Shown here one piece after another: positions 1 to 8,327 of a stretch of DNA of 64,000 bases. The DNA is taken from assembly GCA_035308365.1 (NCBI GenBank), contig DATGGU010000070.1, positions 1 through 64,000 of the forward strand, written 5' to 3'. A program made the position numbers and the translations under genes. Each line of letters starts with the position of its first letter. Within the stretch, counting starts at the first letter, position 1. Below the pieces are notes generated by a model. That model had not been told where the DNA came from, did not search any database, and was given only the letters and a program-made list of their open reading frames with translations. The stretch is from PALSA-505 sp035308365. GTDB lineage: Bacteria; Actinomycetota; Actinomycetes; Streptosporangiales; Streptosporangiaceae.

Positions 1-16
1 CACTTCCGTGCCCGCG

Positions 17-439
17 CTAGATGAGCGGACGACCAGACTTGATCTTGCCGGCGAAGGCGGCCCAGGCGATGGGGGAGACGAGCAGGCTGGGGCCGTCCGG
101 GTCCTTGGAGTCGCGCACCGCAATCGCGTACCCGGCCTCGCCCACCTCGACGCACTCGCTGCTGCTGCTGCTGCCGCCGCCGCCGCTATGGCTGCTCTTG
201 CGCCAGGCTCCTACCTCGACACAGTTGCTTCCGCTGCCCCCGCTATAGCTGCTCTTGCGCCAGCCGGGTATGTGCGCTACCTCGACACATGCGCTGCCGT
301 TGCCGCCGCTGTAGCTGCTCTTCCGCCATGTGGGTATGTGCGCTACCTCGACACAGTTGCCACCGCCACCGCCGCCGCTGTAGCTGCTCTTCCGCCATGT
401 GGCGCGGGAAAGCCCGGCCATCGTGCCTATCGTGTCCAT
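17..439 (-). CDS. DUF397 protein with four tandem copies of its N-terminal motif
   Basis: DUF397 proteins are small (about 60-75 residues) actinomycete proteins that usually follow an XRE/DUF5753 regulator gene and are discussed as partners of Scr1-like systems. Here the 140-residue product carries the N-terminal signature WRKSSYSGG...CVEV four times (starting near residues 15, 38, 60 and 79). The C-terminal half, with AVRDSKDPDGPSLLVSP, appears only once, after the fourth copy. The linkers between copies are short (AHIPT, AHIPG, GA). Copies differ in the Gly/Ser stretch, the last having a run of serines from an AGC codon repeat. The ATG start has a strong ribosome site. The regulator gene expected upstream survives only as a 3' scrap. 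The family call is firm; the function of the repeated form is unknown. Confidence 0.85.
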   Translation of the reverse strand: MDTIGTMAGLSRATWRKSSYSGGGGGGNCVEVAHIPTWRKSSYSGGNGSACVEVAHIPGWRKSSYSGGSGSNCVEVGAWRKSSHSGGGGSSSSSECVEVGEAGYAIAVRDSKDPDGPSLLVSPIAWAAFAGKIKSGRPLI

Positions 440-444
440 CCCGC

Positions 445-452
445 ACCTCCTT
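445..452 (-). promoter_or_regulatory. Ribosome binding site of the DUF397 gene
   Basis: On the minus strand AAGGAGGT ends five bases before the ATG at 439. This strong Shine-Dalgarno match fixes the start and argues that the repeated DUF397 frame is translated. Confidence 0.8.
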
Positions 453-462
453 AGCTCTCCCT

Positions 463-567
463 TCAGGCTAGCTCATCGGACACGCGGGCTATCAGATCCC
501 GTGACTGGTCCACCGACAGCGCCGCCGCGCGCAAGTGGTTGAACATGAGCCCGTACCGGTCGGACTC
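463..567 (-). pseudogene. 3' remnant of a DUF5753 (Scr1-type) HTH regulator
   Basis: Directly after the hicB stop codon, and in the same frame, 34 codons run to a TGA and include YGLMFNHLRAAALSVDQS and DLIARVSDEL. This resembles the C-terminal helix pair of DUF5753/XRE regulators, which normally sit just upstream of a DUF397 gene, exactly as here. The rest of the regulator, including its HTH domain, is absent; hicB sequence takes its place. There is no start codon or ribosome site of its own. Recognition rests on the pattern and on gene order, so a search should confirm it. Confidence 0.55.
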
Positions 568-744
568 CTAACCAGCGATATGAACCTCTATGGCCTCGAC
601 GGCTCTTTCCCGGCACTCTTCGAGAGTGTTCCCGCGCGTAAAGCACCCGGGAAGCGCGGGGACCGCTGCGAAGTAGCCGCCGCCTTCCTCGGGCTTCACC
701 ACGATCGTGCAGGTACGCATCACATTCATCTTGTCACAAGGCAT
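568..744 (-). CDS. hicB: HicB-like antitoxin, truncated
   Basis: The product starts MPCDKMNVMRTCTIVVK and contains GGGYFAAVPALPGCFTRGN and LEECRERAVEAIEVHIAG, the partly degraded RNase-H-like fold of HicB antitoxins. HicB normally binds and silences the HicA mRNA interferase. The reading frame stops after HIAG (58 residues), where family members usually go on for another 10-20 residues; the next codons belong to a DUF5753 remnant. The ATG overlaps the hicA stop by one base (TAATG), so ATG at 744 is the natural coupled start, although in-frame ATGs follow at codons 6 and 9. Since hicA is frameshifted, the pair is probably decaying. Confidence 0.7.
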   Translation of the reverse strand: MPCDKMNVMRTCTIVVKPEEGGGYFAAVPALPGCFTRGNTLEECRERAVEAIEVHIAG

Positions 745-972
745 TACAACACCCCTTTGAGTTCCTCTACGGTGACACCGGCCTGGTTCAAGATCGACCG
801 GAGTAAGCCAGGCCCGATCGTCTCGCCGGCGTGCAGCGGGACGGTCAAGCGACCGCCCCGGGCGGGGTGCTTGAGCTGTGCGTGAGACCCTTTCTGGATC
901 ACGGCCTCCCCAGCCCAGCTTGCCGAGCGCCCTGACGGCTTCGCGGCCGGTGACACGCGGAAGTGGTGGCAT
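744..972 (-). pseudogene. hicA: HicA-like mRNA interferase toxin, frameshifted
   Basis: HicA is a small double-stranded-RNA-binding-fold RNase that cleaves mRNA until bound by HicB. The N-terminal part, MPPLPRVTGREAVRALGKLGW, is read from the ATG at 972. The rest, EAVIQKGSHAQLKHP, GRLTVPLHAGETIGPGLL and SILNQAGVTVEEL, is in another frame. The break is a run of four C on the + strand (908-911): removing one base restores GW-EAVIQKGSHAQLKH, the normal family join. The histidine of the GSHAQL motif is retained. Either a true +1 frameshift has inactivated the toxin or this is an assembly error in a homopolymer. Gene order hicA-hicB with one-base overlap is normal. Confidence 0.75.
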
Positions 973-1150
973 GGCGCCAACCGCAGGCACCCCGTGTGAC
1001 AGTGACCGTCTGCCAGGGGCGACAGGTGATTATTGCCACCAGTAAACCATTGCTCAACCTGAGCCGTCGTAACAGTGAACGCGCCATGCGTTGCCGCTGG
1101 CCGTGCCGACGGATGGTGGCGTGGCGTCGAAGCGGATGGGAGGTCTTCGG

Positions 1151-3658
1151 ATGCGCGCGAATCAGGGTGGCAGGACGAAAAGGCTTATGTGGGTGGTGCC
1201 GACGGCAGCGCTGGCCGTCCTGGCGTCGGCCGGTGGAGTTGCGGCGGCGCCGTCGGCCGGGGGCGGCGCGTGGCCGGCCATAGCGGACGGGACGATCTCG
1301 ACCATCGCCGGCGGGGTCGGCGGCCCGGCCAAGGCGACCGGGGTGTCGCTGAGCACAGGGACGTACAACGACGGGTTCTACGGGCCGTGCGGGGCAGCGG
1401 TGGCCGGCCAGAACGTGTATCTGGCCGATCAGGACACGGTGCGGATGGTGAACAGCCAGACCGGCAGGCTGACGACACCTGCTGGCGACGGCGTGGGCGC
1501 GTCTTACCAGTTGTTCGGCGCGGCGACCGGTAACGGCCTCCCGGCCGGCGACACCCGGCTCTATCTGACGTGCGTGGTGGCAGCGGGTCCGCATGGCCTG
1601 CTGGCGCTGCAGGACTTCGACGCGGTTTACGTGGTGCCCGGCGCGTCGGGAACCTATTTCGGTCAGTCGATGAGCGCGGGCCACATCTATCTGGTGGTGG
1701 GCAATGGGGGCGGCTATGGGCTGACCCCCACCATCGGTACTGATTTTCCGGCCAGGCCCGACGGGCTCGCCTTCGATTCGCACGGCAACCTGCTGATCGG
1801 TGACCGGGGCGTAACCGACTCCAAGCAGGGCCCCAAGGGGGCGCGGGTGCTGGTGCTGGCGGACTCCCCGGGGACCTACTACAACAAGACGATGACCGCG
1901 GGCTATGTCTACACGCTGGCCGGTTACAAGCAGGGAACCGGGTACTCCGGCGATGGTGGCCCGGCGGCCAGGGCCGGTCTCGGCGTCTACATGGGGAACG
2001 TGCGGCTGGACAGGGCGGGCAACATCCTGGTGAGCGACGGCACCGGCCGGATCCGGGTGATCGCCAAGAGCACCGGCACGTTCTACGGGCAGCCGATGAC
2101 CGCCAGGGACATCTACACCGTGGCCGGCGGCGGGAGCAGCCTGGCCGACGGCGTCCCCGCCACCAGTGCCGCTCTCCTGCCGGGAGAGGCGTCGGTGGAT
2201 GCCTCTGGCAACCTGGTGATCGCGGACGCGGGGCACAGAAAGATCCGGGTGGTGGCGGAAAGCTCCGGAACGTTCTACGGCCAGCCGATGACCACCGGCG
2301 ACATCTACACGGTGGCCGGCACCGGCGCCCTTGGAGTTTCCGGCGACGGCGGACCGGCGACTGCGGCCAGGCTCTTCGACCCCACGAGCGTGGTCGTGGA
2401 CGCGGCCGGCAACCTGGCCATCCCCTCCTCATCCAACGGCAGGCTGCGGGTGGTGGCGGTTCATACCGGCACGTTCTACGGGCAGAAGATGACCGCCGGG
2501 GACATCTACAAGGTGGCTGGCAACGGCCCGTACTACCTGACCTATCCATCCTCCGGTGACGGCAGGGCCGCCACGACCGGCCAGATCGACTGGCCGGACG
2601 CGGTGGCGGCAGACCCGGCAGGCAACGTGCTGGTGGCCGATGGCAACGTGAACGTGGTCCGGATAGTCGCCAAGAGCACCGGCACCTTCTTCGGGCGGCC
2701 GATGACCGCCGGCGACATGTACACCGTGGCCGGTGGCGGGACGAGCAAGGCCAGCGGCATCCCGGCCACCAAGGCCGAACTGCTCCAGCCGGCGGGTGTC
2801 GTGGTGGATGGCGCGGGCAACCTGCTGATCTCCGACTGGGGGCTCTACCGGCTCCAGGTGGTGGCGGCGAGTACCGGCACGTTCTATGGCCAGGCGATGA
2901 CCACCGGGGACATCTATCTGGTGGCAGGCGGCGGGACAAGTCTCGCCGACGGCGTGCCCGCCACCAAGGCTGAGGTCCGCCCGGAGGGGGTGACGCTGGA
3001 CAGCTCGGGGAACCTGGTGATCGCCGACGGAAGCACCGGCAAGATCCGGGTGATCGCGGAGAACACCGGGACGTTCTATGGGCAGTCGATGACCGCAGGG
3101 GACATCTACTCGGTGGCCGGCGGCGGCACCCACGGCCTGGGCGACGGCGGCCCAGCCACCAAGGCCAAGCTCCACAGCCCGGGAGCTGTCGCTGTGGATG
3201 GCGCGGGCAACGTGGTCATCTCCGACACGCTGAACGACCGGATCCGGGTAGTTGCCGAAAGCACCGGCACGTTCTACGGCGTGCCGATGACCGCCGGCGA
3301 CATCTACACGGTGGCCGGCCATGGCCCCGGCACCACGTACAAGTACGGCATCCCGGCCACCCAGGCCACCCTTGATTACCCGTGGGGCATCGCGGTGGAT
3401 GGCGCTGGCAACGTGGTCTTCGGTGACGTGTACAGCAACCACGTCCTGGTCGTCGCGGAGAGGACCGGCACGTTCTACGGCATACCGATGACCGCCGGCG
3501 ACCTTTATGTCCTGGCCGGCCCTGGTCAGGACGGCGCCCTGGGGGACGGCGGCCCGGCGGCGCAGGCCTCGATCGTCACCCCGTTCGGCGTGGCGGTCGA
3601 TGGCACGGGCGTGCTGATCGCCGACTCCGGGGACGGCCGGGTGCGTCTGGTGAGCTGA
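1151..3658 (+). CDS. Secreted NHL-repeat beta-propeller protein
   Basis: The 835-residue product begins with a Sec-type signal peptide (RTKRL, then a hydrophobic stretch, cleavage probably near residue 33). It carries ten copies of a module centred on TGTFYGQPMTAGDIYTVAGG, about 60-70 residues apart. Between copies lie NHL-type strands such as VDGAGNVVISD and GDGGPATKA. Such modules form beta-propellers that act outside the cell as binding platforms or lyase-like scaffolds; no catalytic residues could be assigned. I chose the ATG at 1151 over an upstream TTG (1091) and ATG (1136) because GGGAGG lies about 8 bases before it and the signal peptide starts there. It stands alone in orientation with RNase Z just downstream. 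Confidence 0.8.
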   Translation: MRANQGGRTKRLMWVVPTAALAVLASAGGVAAAPSAGGGAWPAIADGTISTIAGGVGGPAKATGVSLSTGTYNDGFYGPCGAAVAGQNVYLADQDTVRMVNSQTGRLTTPAGDGVGASYQLFGAATGNGLPAGDTRLYLTCVVAAGPHGLLALQDFDAVYVVPGASGTYFGQSMSAGHIYLVVGNGGGYGLTPTIGTDFPARPDGLAFDSHGNLLIGDRGVTDSKQGPKGARVLVLADSPGTYYNKTMTAGYVYTLAGYKQGTGYSGDGGPAARAGLGVYMGNVRLDRAGNILVSDGTGRIRVIAKSTGTFYGQPMTARDIYTVAGGGSSLADGVPATSAALLPGEASVDASGNLVIADAGHRKIRVVAESSGTFYGQPMTTGDIYTVAGTGALGVSGDGGPATAARLFDPTSVVVDAAGNLAIPSSSNGRLRVVAVHTGTFYGQKMTAGDIYKVAGNGPYYLTYPSSGDGRAATTGQIDWPDAVAADPAGNVLVADGNVNVVRIVAKSTGTFFGRPMTAGDMYTVAGGGTSKASGIPATKAELLQPAGVVVDGAGNLLISDWGLYRLQVVAASTGTFYGQAMTTGDIYLVAGGGTSLADGVPATKAEVRPEGVTLDSSGNLVIADGSTGKIRVIAENTGTFYGQSMTAGDIYSVAGGGTHGLGDGGPATKAKLHSPGAVAVDGAGNVVISDTLNDRIRVVAESTGTFYGVPMTAGDIYTVAGHGPGTTYKYGIPATQATLDYPWGIAVDGAGNVVFGDVYSNHVLVVAERTGTFYGIPMTAGDLYVLAGPGQDGALGDGGPAAQASIVTPFGVAVDGTGVLIADSGDGRVRLVS

Positions 3659-3707
3659 CGGCGACGCGAGTGGGCGGCGCCGGGCGCTTGGCGTAGGGTC
3701 GGGTGTC

Positions 3708-4631
3708 GTGTCCGGTCGTGAGCTGGTGGTTCTTGGCACGGCCAGTCAGGCGCCCACCCGCAGCCGCAACCACAACGGGTACCTGCTGCGCTGGGACGGC
3801 GAGGGGGTGCTGTTCGATCCGGGGGAGGGAACCCAGCGGCAGATGCTGTTCGCCGGGGTCACCGCGAGCCAGATCACCCGCATCTGTGTCACGCACTTTC
3901 ACGGGGATCATTGCCTGGGCCTGCCCGGCGTGTTGCAGCGGATGTCGCTGGACCGGGTGACGCACCTGGTGGATGCCTGCTACCCGGCACACGGCCAGGA
4001 GATCTTCACCCGGCTGCGGCACGCGGCACTGTTCCGTGACGTGCTGAACCTGCGGGAACGGCCGGTGGACGGGGCCGGCCCGGTGCTCCGGTCTGCCTCG
4101 TTCCGGCTGGAAGCCCGCCCGCTGTCACACACCGTGCCCACCATCGGCTACCGGCTGGCCGAGCCGGACGGGCGGCGGATGATCCCGGACAGGCTGGCCG
4201 CCGCCGGTATCAGCGGCCCGGACATCGGGCGCCTGCAGCGCGAGGGCCGCCTGGCCGCCGATGGCCGGGTGGTGACCGTGGAGCAGGTCAGCGAGCCGCG
4301 ACCAGGCCAGCGGTTCGCGTTCATTATGGACACCCGGCTGTGTGATGCCGCGTTCGCGCTGGCCGACGGGGCGGACCTGCTGGTGTGTGAATCCACCTTC
4401 GCCAACGGCGAGGCCGCGCTGGCCCGCGACTACGGGCACCTGACCGCCGGGCAGGCCGGCCAGATCGCGGACCAGGCCCGGGCCCGGCTGCTGGTGCTCA
4501 CGCACTTCTCACAACGTTACGACGCCGACGGCAGCCAGCGGCTCGCCGATCAGGCGGCGGCGGTCTTCGGCGGTGAGGTCGTGCTGGCCCACGACCTGGA
4601 CCGGATCCCCGTCCCGCCCCGGCGGCCTTAG
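3708..4631 (+). CDS. rnz: Ribonuclease Z (tRNA 3' processing endonuclease)
   Basis: RNase Z removes the 3' trailer from precursor tRNAs. This 307-residue metallo-beta-lactamase protein has the zinc motif THFHGDHCLGLPG (H63, H65, D67, H68), followed by SHTVPTIGYRL, FIMDTRLCD, GHLTAGQAG and LTHFSQRY, which supply the remaining metal ligands in order. The N-terminus ELVVLGTASQAPTRSRNHNG and the length match the short bacterial RNase Z form. GTG at 3708 is the start that gives the normal N-terminus; only a weak G-rich site precedes it. It is monocistronic and convergent with the next gene. Confidence 0.93.
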   Translation: MSGRELVVLGTASQAPTRSRNHNGYLLRWDGEGVLFDPGEGTQRQMLFAGVTASQITRICVTHFHGDHCLGLPGVLQRMSLDRVTHLVDACYPAHGQEIFTRLRHAALFRDVLNLRERPVDGAGPVLRSASFRLEARPLSHTVPTIGYRLAEPDGRRMIPDRLAAAGISGPDIGRLQREGRLAADGRVVTVEQVSEPRPGQRFAFIMDTRLCDAAFALADGADLLVCESTFANGEAALARDYGHLTAGQAGQIADQARARLLVLTHFSQRYDADGSQRLADQAAAVFGGEVVLAHDLDRIPVPPRRP

Positions 4632-4672
4632 CCCGCCACCTTTCCAGACCCCGGCCGCCGGTCTTCGTCGTG

Positions 4673-6631
4673 CTAAGCGGTCTGGTAGGCGCCGAGGATG
4701 GTTTCGGTGAGGGTTGCCCCATGCGTATCGCGGGCGGTGAGGCGCAGGCTCACCTGGGCTCCGGCCGGGGCGGTGTAGCTGGCGCGGTAGGAGTTGGTGC
4801 AGACCTTGCCGTGGCAGATCCGGGCCAGGGTGGTGGGCTGCCAGCTCGTGCCGTTGCCGAACGCCACCTGAAGCCGGGCGTGGGTCACCGGGTAGGGGGT
4901 GGCGGTTGGCAGGTGGTTGATGGTGATGCCCAGTGACTGCGGCCCGGCCGGGGCGGAGCCGTCCAGGCCCTCCCGCGCGAGCTGGTAGTCCAGCGTCATC
5001 ATGTCCTGCACCGCACAGTGGTGATCGAACACGGGCCATCCGTGGGGGAACGTGGTGTCGCAATACCACGGGGCAGACATGAAGGCGTGCGGCTCGGGCT
5101 GTGACGGCCACGTCCAGGTATCCTCGCTCGTGCCGGACAGGTCGCTGCCGGGTGCCTGCCGTGATGTGGTGAGCGTGAACTTCACCTGCGACGGTTTCGG
5201 GCTGAGGGTGGCAGAGGCGTACACGTCCGCGAACGGGATCGGCGACGTGTTTACCTTTCCGCTTGCGATTTTGACCCCATTGGCGTAGATGACCCAGTTG
5301 CCGCTGCCCGTGATGCCATTGAACTGGCTCGGCCCACTGCCGGTGTGGCCGGGAGTGTTGTCGCTGAACGGAGTGAGGTCAAGCACCAGCTTGTTGCCGG
5401 CCCGGGAGGCGGAGACGAGGGTCGGTACGGCGAAGCCGCCCGGTGGCAGGTTGGGCGCCGGGTGCAGCGGGTAGGCGTTCCAGTTCGCGCTCAGCGTCTG
5501 CCCCGCGTGGAAAACCTGCCACACCTGCGCTCGCTGCGCCAGCGGGCCGAAGATATCCGGGCTCCACACCGCAGCCGGCTGGGCCTGGAAGTAGACGATG
5601 CGGTCACCGGGCATCGGCAGCGCCGTGCTGATGGCAAAAGAGCCGGCTGTGCGCAGTTGGCGCGCCGGGCCGCCCAGGGCAAGCCAGGGGGCGGCCGTGG
5701 CGGTGTCGGAGTAGAAATGCTCTCGTACTGTGGCCAGGTCTGCGGCGGTGACGGTCAGGTGCTGGCTGGCGATCGTGCCAGTGGGTGCATCGGAGTCCAG
5801 CTCGTAGGTGTACGGCACTGCCTGGCCGGGAGGCGAGTCGAGCTGGGCGGACGTGGCCGAATACAGCGTCCCGGTGGTGCGGGAGCGCGCGAGCGGGCTC
5901 ACCCAGAGCCGGGTGCTGCCGAAAGTGCCGCAGTCCCAGAAGGTGTAGCCGCCGCGCAGCGTGTCGGCGCTGGAGAACGTCGCGTCGGCCAGCACCGCCC
6001 GGCGCGGGGTCGTGGCGGTCACCTCGCTGCTGGCGGCGCGGGCGCTGACCGCGGCGGTGGTGTTGCCGGTCACCGTCACCTGCGCCGGTTTGTCCACCCG
6101 AAGGTTGTGGCGGTGGCCGAACAGCGCGGTCAGCCAGTACTTCCCGGCTGGTACATGCAGCGTGGTCAGGCCATGCCGGAACACCCAGACCAAGCCAAGG
6201 GTGTTTTCGTCCCATTTCAGGCTGGTGGCGGAGAACACCTGCACAAAGTCCCCGGTGTCCGGCGCACCGGCCAGGTTGCGGCCCTTGATCGTCAGCGTGT
6301 ACTTCTGGGCCCCCGGCTGGACGGGCAGTCCCCGCTGGCCGGGGGTTGGCACGTAGCCATAGACGCAGGTACCGTTCAGCCCGGCCGGCATGAAGCTGCG
6401 GGCCCGGCCGGTCACGCCGGCGGCTGCCCGTGGTACGGCCAGGACGGCCCGGGTGCCGTTGCTCAGCGTCAGCGCTTTCGCGCCGGTGAGAGCCGCGACG
6501 GCGATTGGCTGGCTGACAGCCGAATGCGTGGCGGCTGGAACGGCACCGGCGGGCATCTGGAACGCGGTGATCCCGGCGAGCAGCGCTGCCGCCACAGCGA
6601 AGCGCAAGGTGCGGATACGGATAGGTGTCAT
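4673..6631 (-). CDS. Large secreted protein of unknown function
   Basis: I do not recognise a named family. The 652-residue product has a clear signal peptide (MTPIRIRTLRFAVAAALLAG, cleavage after about residue 30). The mature part is rich in Thr, Ser, Pro and beta-strand-like segments, has few cysteines (GTCVYGY, WDCGTFG, WYCDTTF, ICHGKVCTNSY), and ends in an immunoglobulin-like stretch (AQVSLRLTARDTHGATLTETI). This suggests a multi-domain extracellular protein that is exported and folded with disulfides. The ATG at 6631 is preceded by AGGAGG seven bases upstream; the longer frame to 6730 runs through a duplicated copy of the start region and is not the likely start. Confidence 0.6.
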   Translation of the reverse strand: MTPIRIRTLRFAVAAALLAGITAFQMPAGAVPAATHSAVSQPIAVAALTGAKALTLSNGTRAVLAVPRAAAGVTGRARSFMPAGLNGTCVYGYVPTPGQRGLPVQPGAQKYTLTIKGRNLAGAPDTGDFVQVFSATSLKWDENTLGLVWVFRHGLTTLHVPAGKYWLTALFGHRHNLRVDKPAQVTVTGNTTAAVSARAASSEVTATTPRRAVLADATFSSADTLRGGYTFWDCGTFGSTRLWVSPLARSRTTGTLYSATSAQLDSPPGQAVPYTYELDSDAPTGTIASQHLTVTAADLATVREHFYSDTATAAPWLALGGPARQLRTAGSFAISTALPMPGDRIVYFQAQPAAVWSPDIFGPLAQRAQVWQVFHAGQTLSANWNAYPLHPAPNLPPGGFAVPTLVSASRAGNKLVLDLTPFSDNTPGHTGSGPSQFNGITGSGNWVIYANGVKIASGKVNTSPIPFADVYASATLSPKPSQVKFTLTTSRQAPGSDLSGTSEDTWTWPSQPEPHAFMSAPWYCDTTFPHGWPVFDHHCAVQDMMTLDYQLAREGLDGSAPAGPQSLGITINHLPTATPYPVTHARLQVAFGNGTSWQPTTLARICHGKVCTNSYRASYTAPAGAQVSLRLTARDTHGATLTETILGAYQTA

Positions 6632-6776
6632 TGAGAGCCTCCTGAACGACAAGGTGTGGGGCCAGGCGTTACCGGGTGCTTGGGGCATACGGATACGGAC
6701 AGGTGTCACCGAGAGCCACCCGAACGACAAGGTGCGGGTCAGACGTCCCCGGGCGTTGCCGGGTGGCTGGGGGCAT
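6612..6776. repeat. Tandem duplication of a gene start region, 78 bp period
   Basis: The block from 6612, containing the ribosome site, start codon and first codons of the minus-strand secreted protein gene, is repeated from 6690. Copy A has CGGATACGGATAGGTGTCAT, copy B CGGATACGGACAGGTGTCAC, and the flanking sequence also matches with small indels. In copy B the ribosome site has decayed and the start reads GTG. Copy B overlaps the last codons of the neighbouring membrane protein gene. The period is 26 codons, so the frame stays open across both copies. Confidence 0.75.
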
Positions 6777-7899
6777 CCGGGCTGGCCGGGGATCTGGGCA
6801 CCAGCCGGAGCGCCATCGCGGTCAGCAGGATCACCAGCAGCGGGAGGATGGTGAGAGCGTTACCGCCCGGTCCCGGCAGTGGCGGGTTGATCAGGCTGAA
6901 CAGGTAGATGACGAACCCCAGGGCGAACGGGACCACGAGCAGGGCCAGCGCCCGGCGGTTGACCGGCGAGCTCACCAGCATGATCGTCAGCGCCACCGCG
7001 ACGACGGCCACCAGCGTGCCCTGGTACAGCAGCCAGTTGCCCCACCCGTTCAGCCCGACTCCGAACAGCCGGTCGATGAAGCCGTGCGGGATGCTGCCCA
7101 ACTGGTAACGGTTCACGATGCGGGCGAAGGCGGCGGGCGTGAGAGGCCTATGGAACAGCGGCCAGAGTCCACCGTTCATGCCGACGCCGGCTGCCACGGT
7201 GGCGACGGCAAGCAGAGCGCTGGGCCGCCACCGCAGGGCACGCCATCCTCTGGGCGCGTTTGGGGCGGCGAGCAGGACCAGTGCCTCCAGCCCATACGCG
7301 TACAGCGTCACAGCCACGCGAGGGGCGGCGACCAGGATGGAACCGCTGGCCAGCGAGATCCCCAGATAGGCAAGCGGGACCAGTGCGGCGAAGACGGCGG
7401 CGGCGCGGCGCCACCCCATCAAGGCGAGTGCGGCGAGGATCAGCGCGGGTACGGGACCGGCCGTGAGCGCGCCCGTCACATGGCTGGTCACGGCGATCGA
7501 GTACGGGTTGAGCCGGAAATCCATGGCGTATCTGCCGGGCTCCCCGTACGCGCCGATGAGAAGGTCAGCGGGCGTCCCGAAACCGTAACGCGCGCCCCGG
7601 TCCAGGAACAGGGTCAGCTTCAGCAGCAGCATGAGCAGCGGAAGCAGCACCCCGGTCAGGGCGAGCGCGGCCGCCCACGGCTGGCTGTCCGTACCGCGCA
7701 GGATCATCCGGATCCTGATCTTCAGCGCCGACCAGAGCAGGTCAAGCGATTCCCTGCCTCCTGGCCGCCGCTGCTCTGGATTGGCGGCGGCCATCAGCAC
7801 TCCGAGGATTTCCTCCTCGTGCCGGCGCAGGTACAACGGCGGGTAGTACCGGCGCAACAGCCGCCGGTAGGCCTGTTCGAGCCCGCCCGCGGCCGTCAC
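6739..7899 (-). CDS. Multi-pass membrane protein in a PadR operon
   Basis: This 386-residue integral membrane protein has a cytoplasmic N-terminus rich in Arg and Glu (LEQAYRRLLRRYYPPLYLRR) followed by roughly eight hydrophobic helices. The start, a GTG at 7899, overlaps the stop of the padR gene (GTGA), so the two genes are translationally coupled. Proteins of this general form often sit beside PadR regulators and may be part of a transport or membrane-stress module, but no motif gives a reaction. The last codons lie inside the duplicated segment shared with the next gene, so the C-terminus is recent. Confidence 0.6.
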   Translation of the reverse strand: MTAAGGLEQAYRRLLRRYYPPLYLRRHEEEILGVLMAAANPEQRRPGGRESLDLLWSALKIRIRMILRGTDSQPWAAALALTGVLLPLLMLLLKLTLFLDRGARYGFGTPADLLIGAYGEPGRYAMDFRLNPYSIAVTSHVTGALTAGPVPALILAALALMGWRRAAAVFAALVPLAYLGISLASGSILVAAPRVAVTLYAYGLEALVLLAAPNAPRGWRALRWRPSALLAVATVAAGVGMNGGLWPLFHRPLTPAAFARIVNRYQLGSIPHGFIDRLFGVGLNGWGNWLLYQGTLVAVVAVALTIMLVSSPVNRRALALLVVPFALGFVIYLFSLINPPLPGPGGNALTILPLLVILLTAMALRLVPRSPASPDAPSHPATPGDV

Positions 7900-8234
7900 G
7901 CCAGGCCCCCGATCACCCGTCCTCGCAGCCGCTTGGCAGCGAGGGCCGCATTGTGCTGGAGCCGTGCGACCTCGGCGGCGAGCCGGTCGCCGCCGTGTGG
8001 GGTGAGCCGGTAGTAGCGGCGCAGCCGGCCCTCCACCACCTCCTCCCGGTCTTCTTCGACGAGCCCCTCCGTGACCAGCCGGTCCAGTGCGGCGTAAAGG
8101 GTGCCTGCCCTCAGCCTGACCCGGCCGTCCGACATCCGCTCAACGTCGGTCATGATCCCGTAGCCGTGCTGCGGCCCCTCGGCCAGCGAGGTCAGCAGAA
8201 GAAACGTCGGCTCCTGTAGTGGACGATCACTCAT
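7896..8234 (-). CDS. PadR-family transcriptional regulator
   Basis: The 112-residue protein is a winged-helix PadR repressor of the short type. It contains LLTSLAEGPQHGYGIM, then RLRAGTLYAALDRLVTEGLV with the recognition helix, and GRLRRYYRLTPHG forming the wing. The C-terminal dimerisation helix is short. These regulators usually repress their own operon and a linked membrane protein, released by small hydrophobic ligands. A palindrome directly upstream of the ATG is a good operator candidate. The downstream membrane protein gene overlaps by four bases. Confidence 0.9.
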   Translation of the reverse strand: MSDRPLQEPTFLLLTSLAEGPQHGYGIMTDVERMSDGRVRLRAGTLYAALDRLVTEGLVEEDREEVVEGRLRRYYRLTPHGGDRLAAEVARLQHNAALAAKRLRGRVIGGLA

Positions 8235-8236
8235 AC

Positions 8237-8254
8237 CGTCGTTATATACCGACG
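8237..8254. promoter_or_regulatory. Probable PadR operator palindrome
   Basis: CGTCG TTATATAC CGACG forms an 18-bp inverted repeat with a single mismatch, centred on TATATA and ending three bases upstream of the padR ATG. Its position over the translation start region and its symmetry suggest autorepression of padR and the membrane protein gene. The divergent aminotransferase gene starts 74 bp away and could share the region. Confidence 0.6.
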
Positions 8255-8327
8255 ATCTGAATATGGCAAATCCCCGGGAGAGCCAGGCTGTCGGTGCGAC
8301 CAGGGCGGATGCGGCAGACTAGGAACC

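Noticed and set aside
1185..2939. Long minus-strand open frames across the NHL gene
   Set aside because: They are Arg/Pro-rich shadows of the repeat gene, typical in GC-rich DNA, with no ribosome site or family motif.
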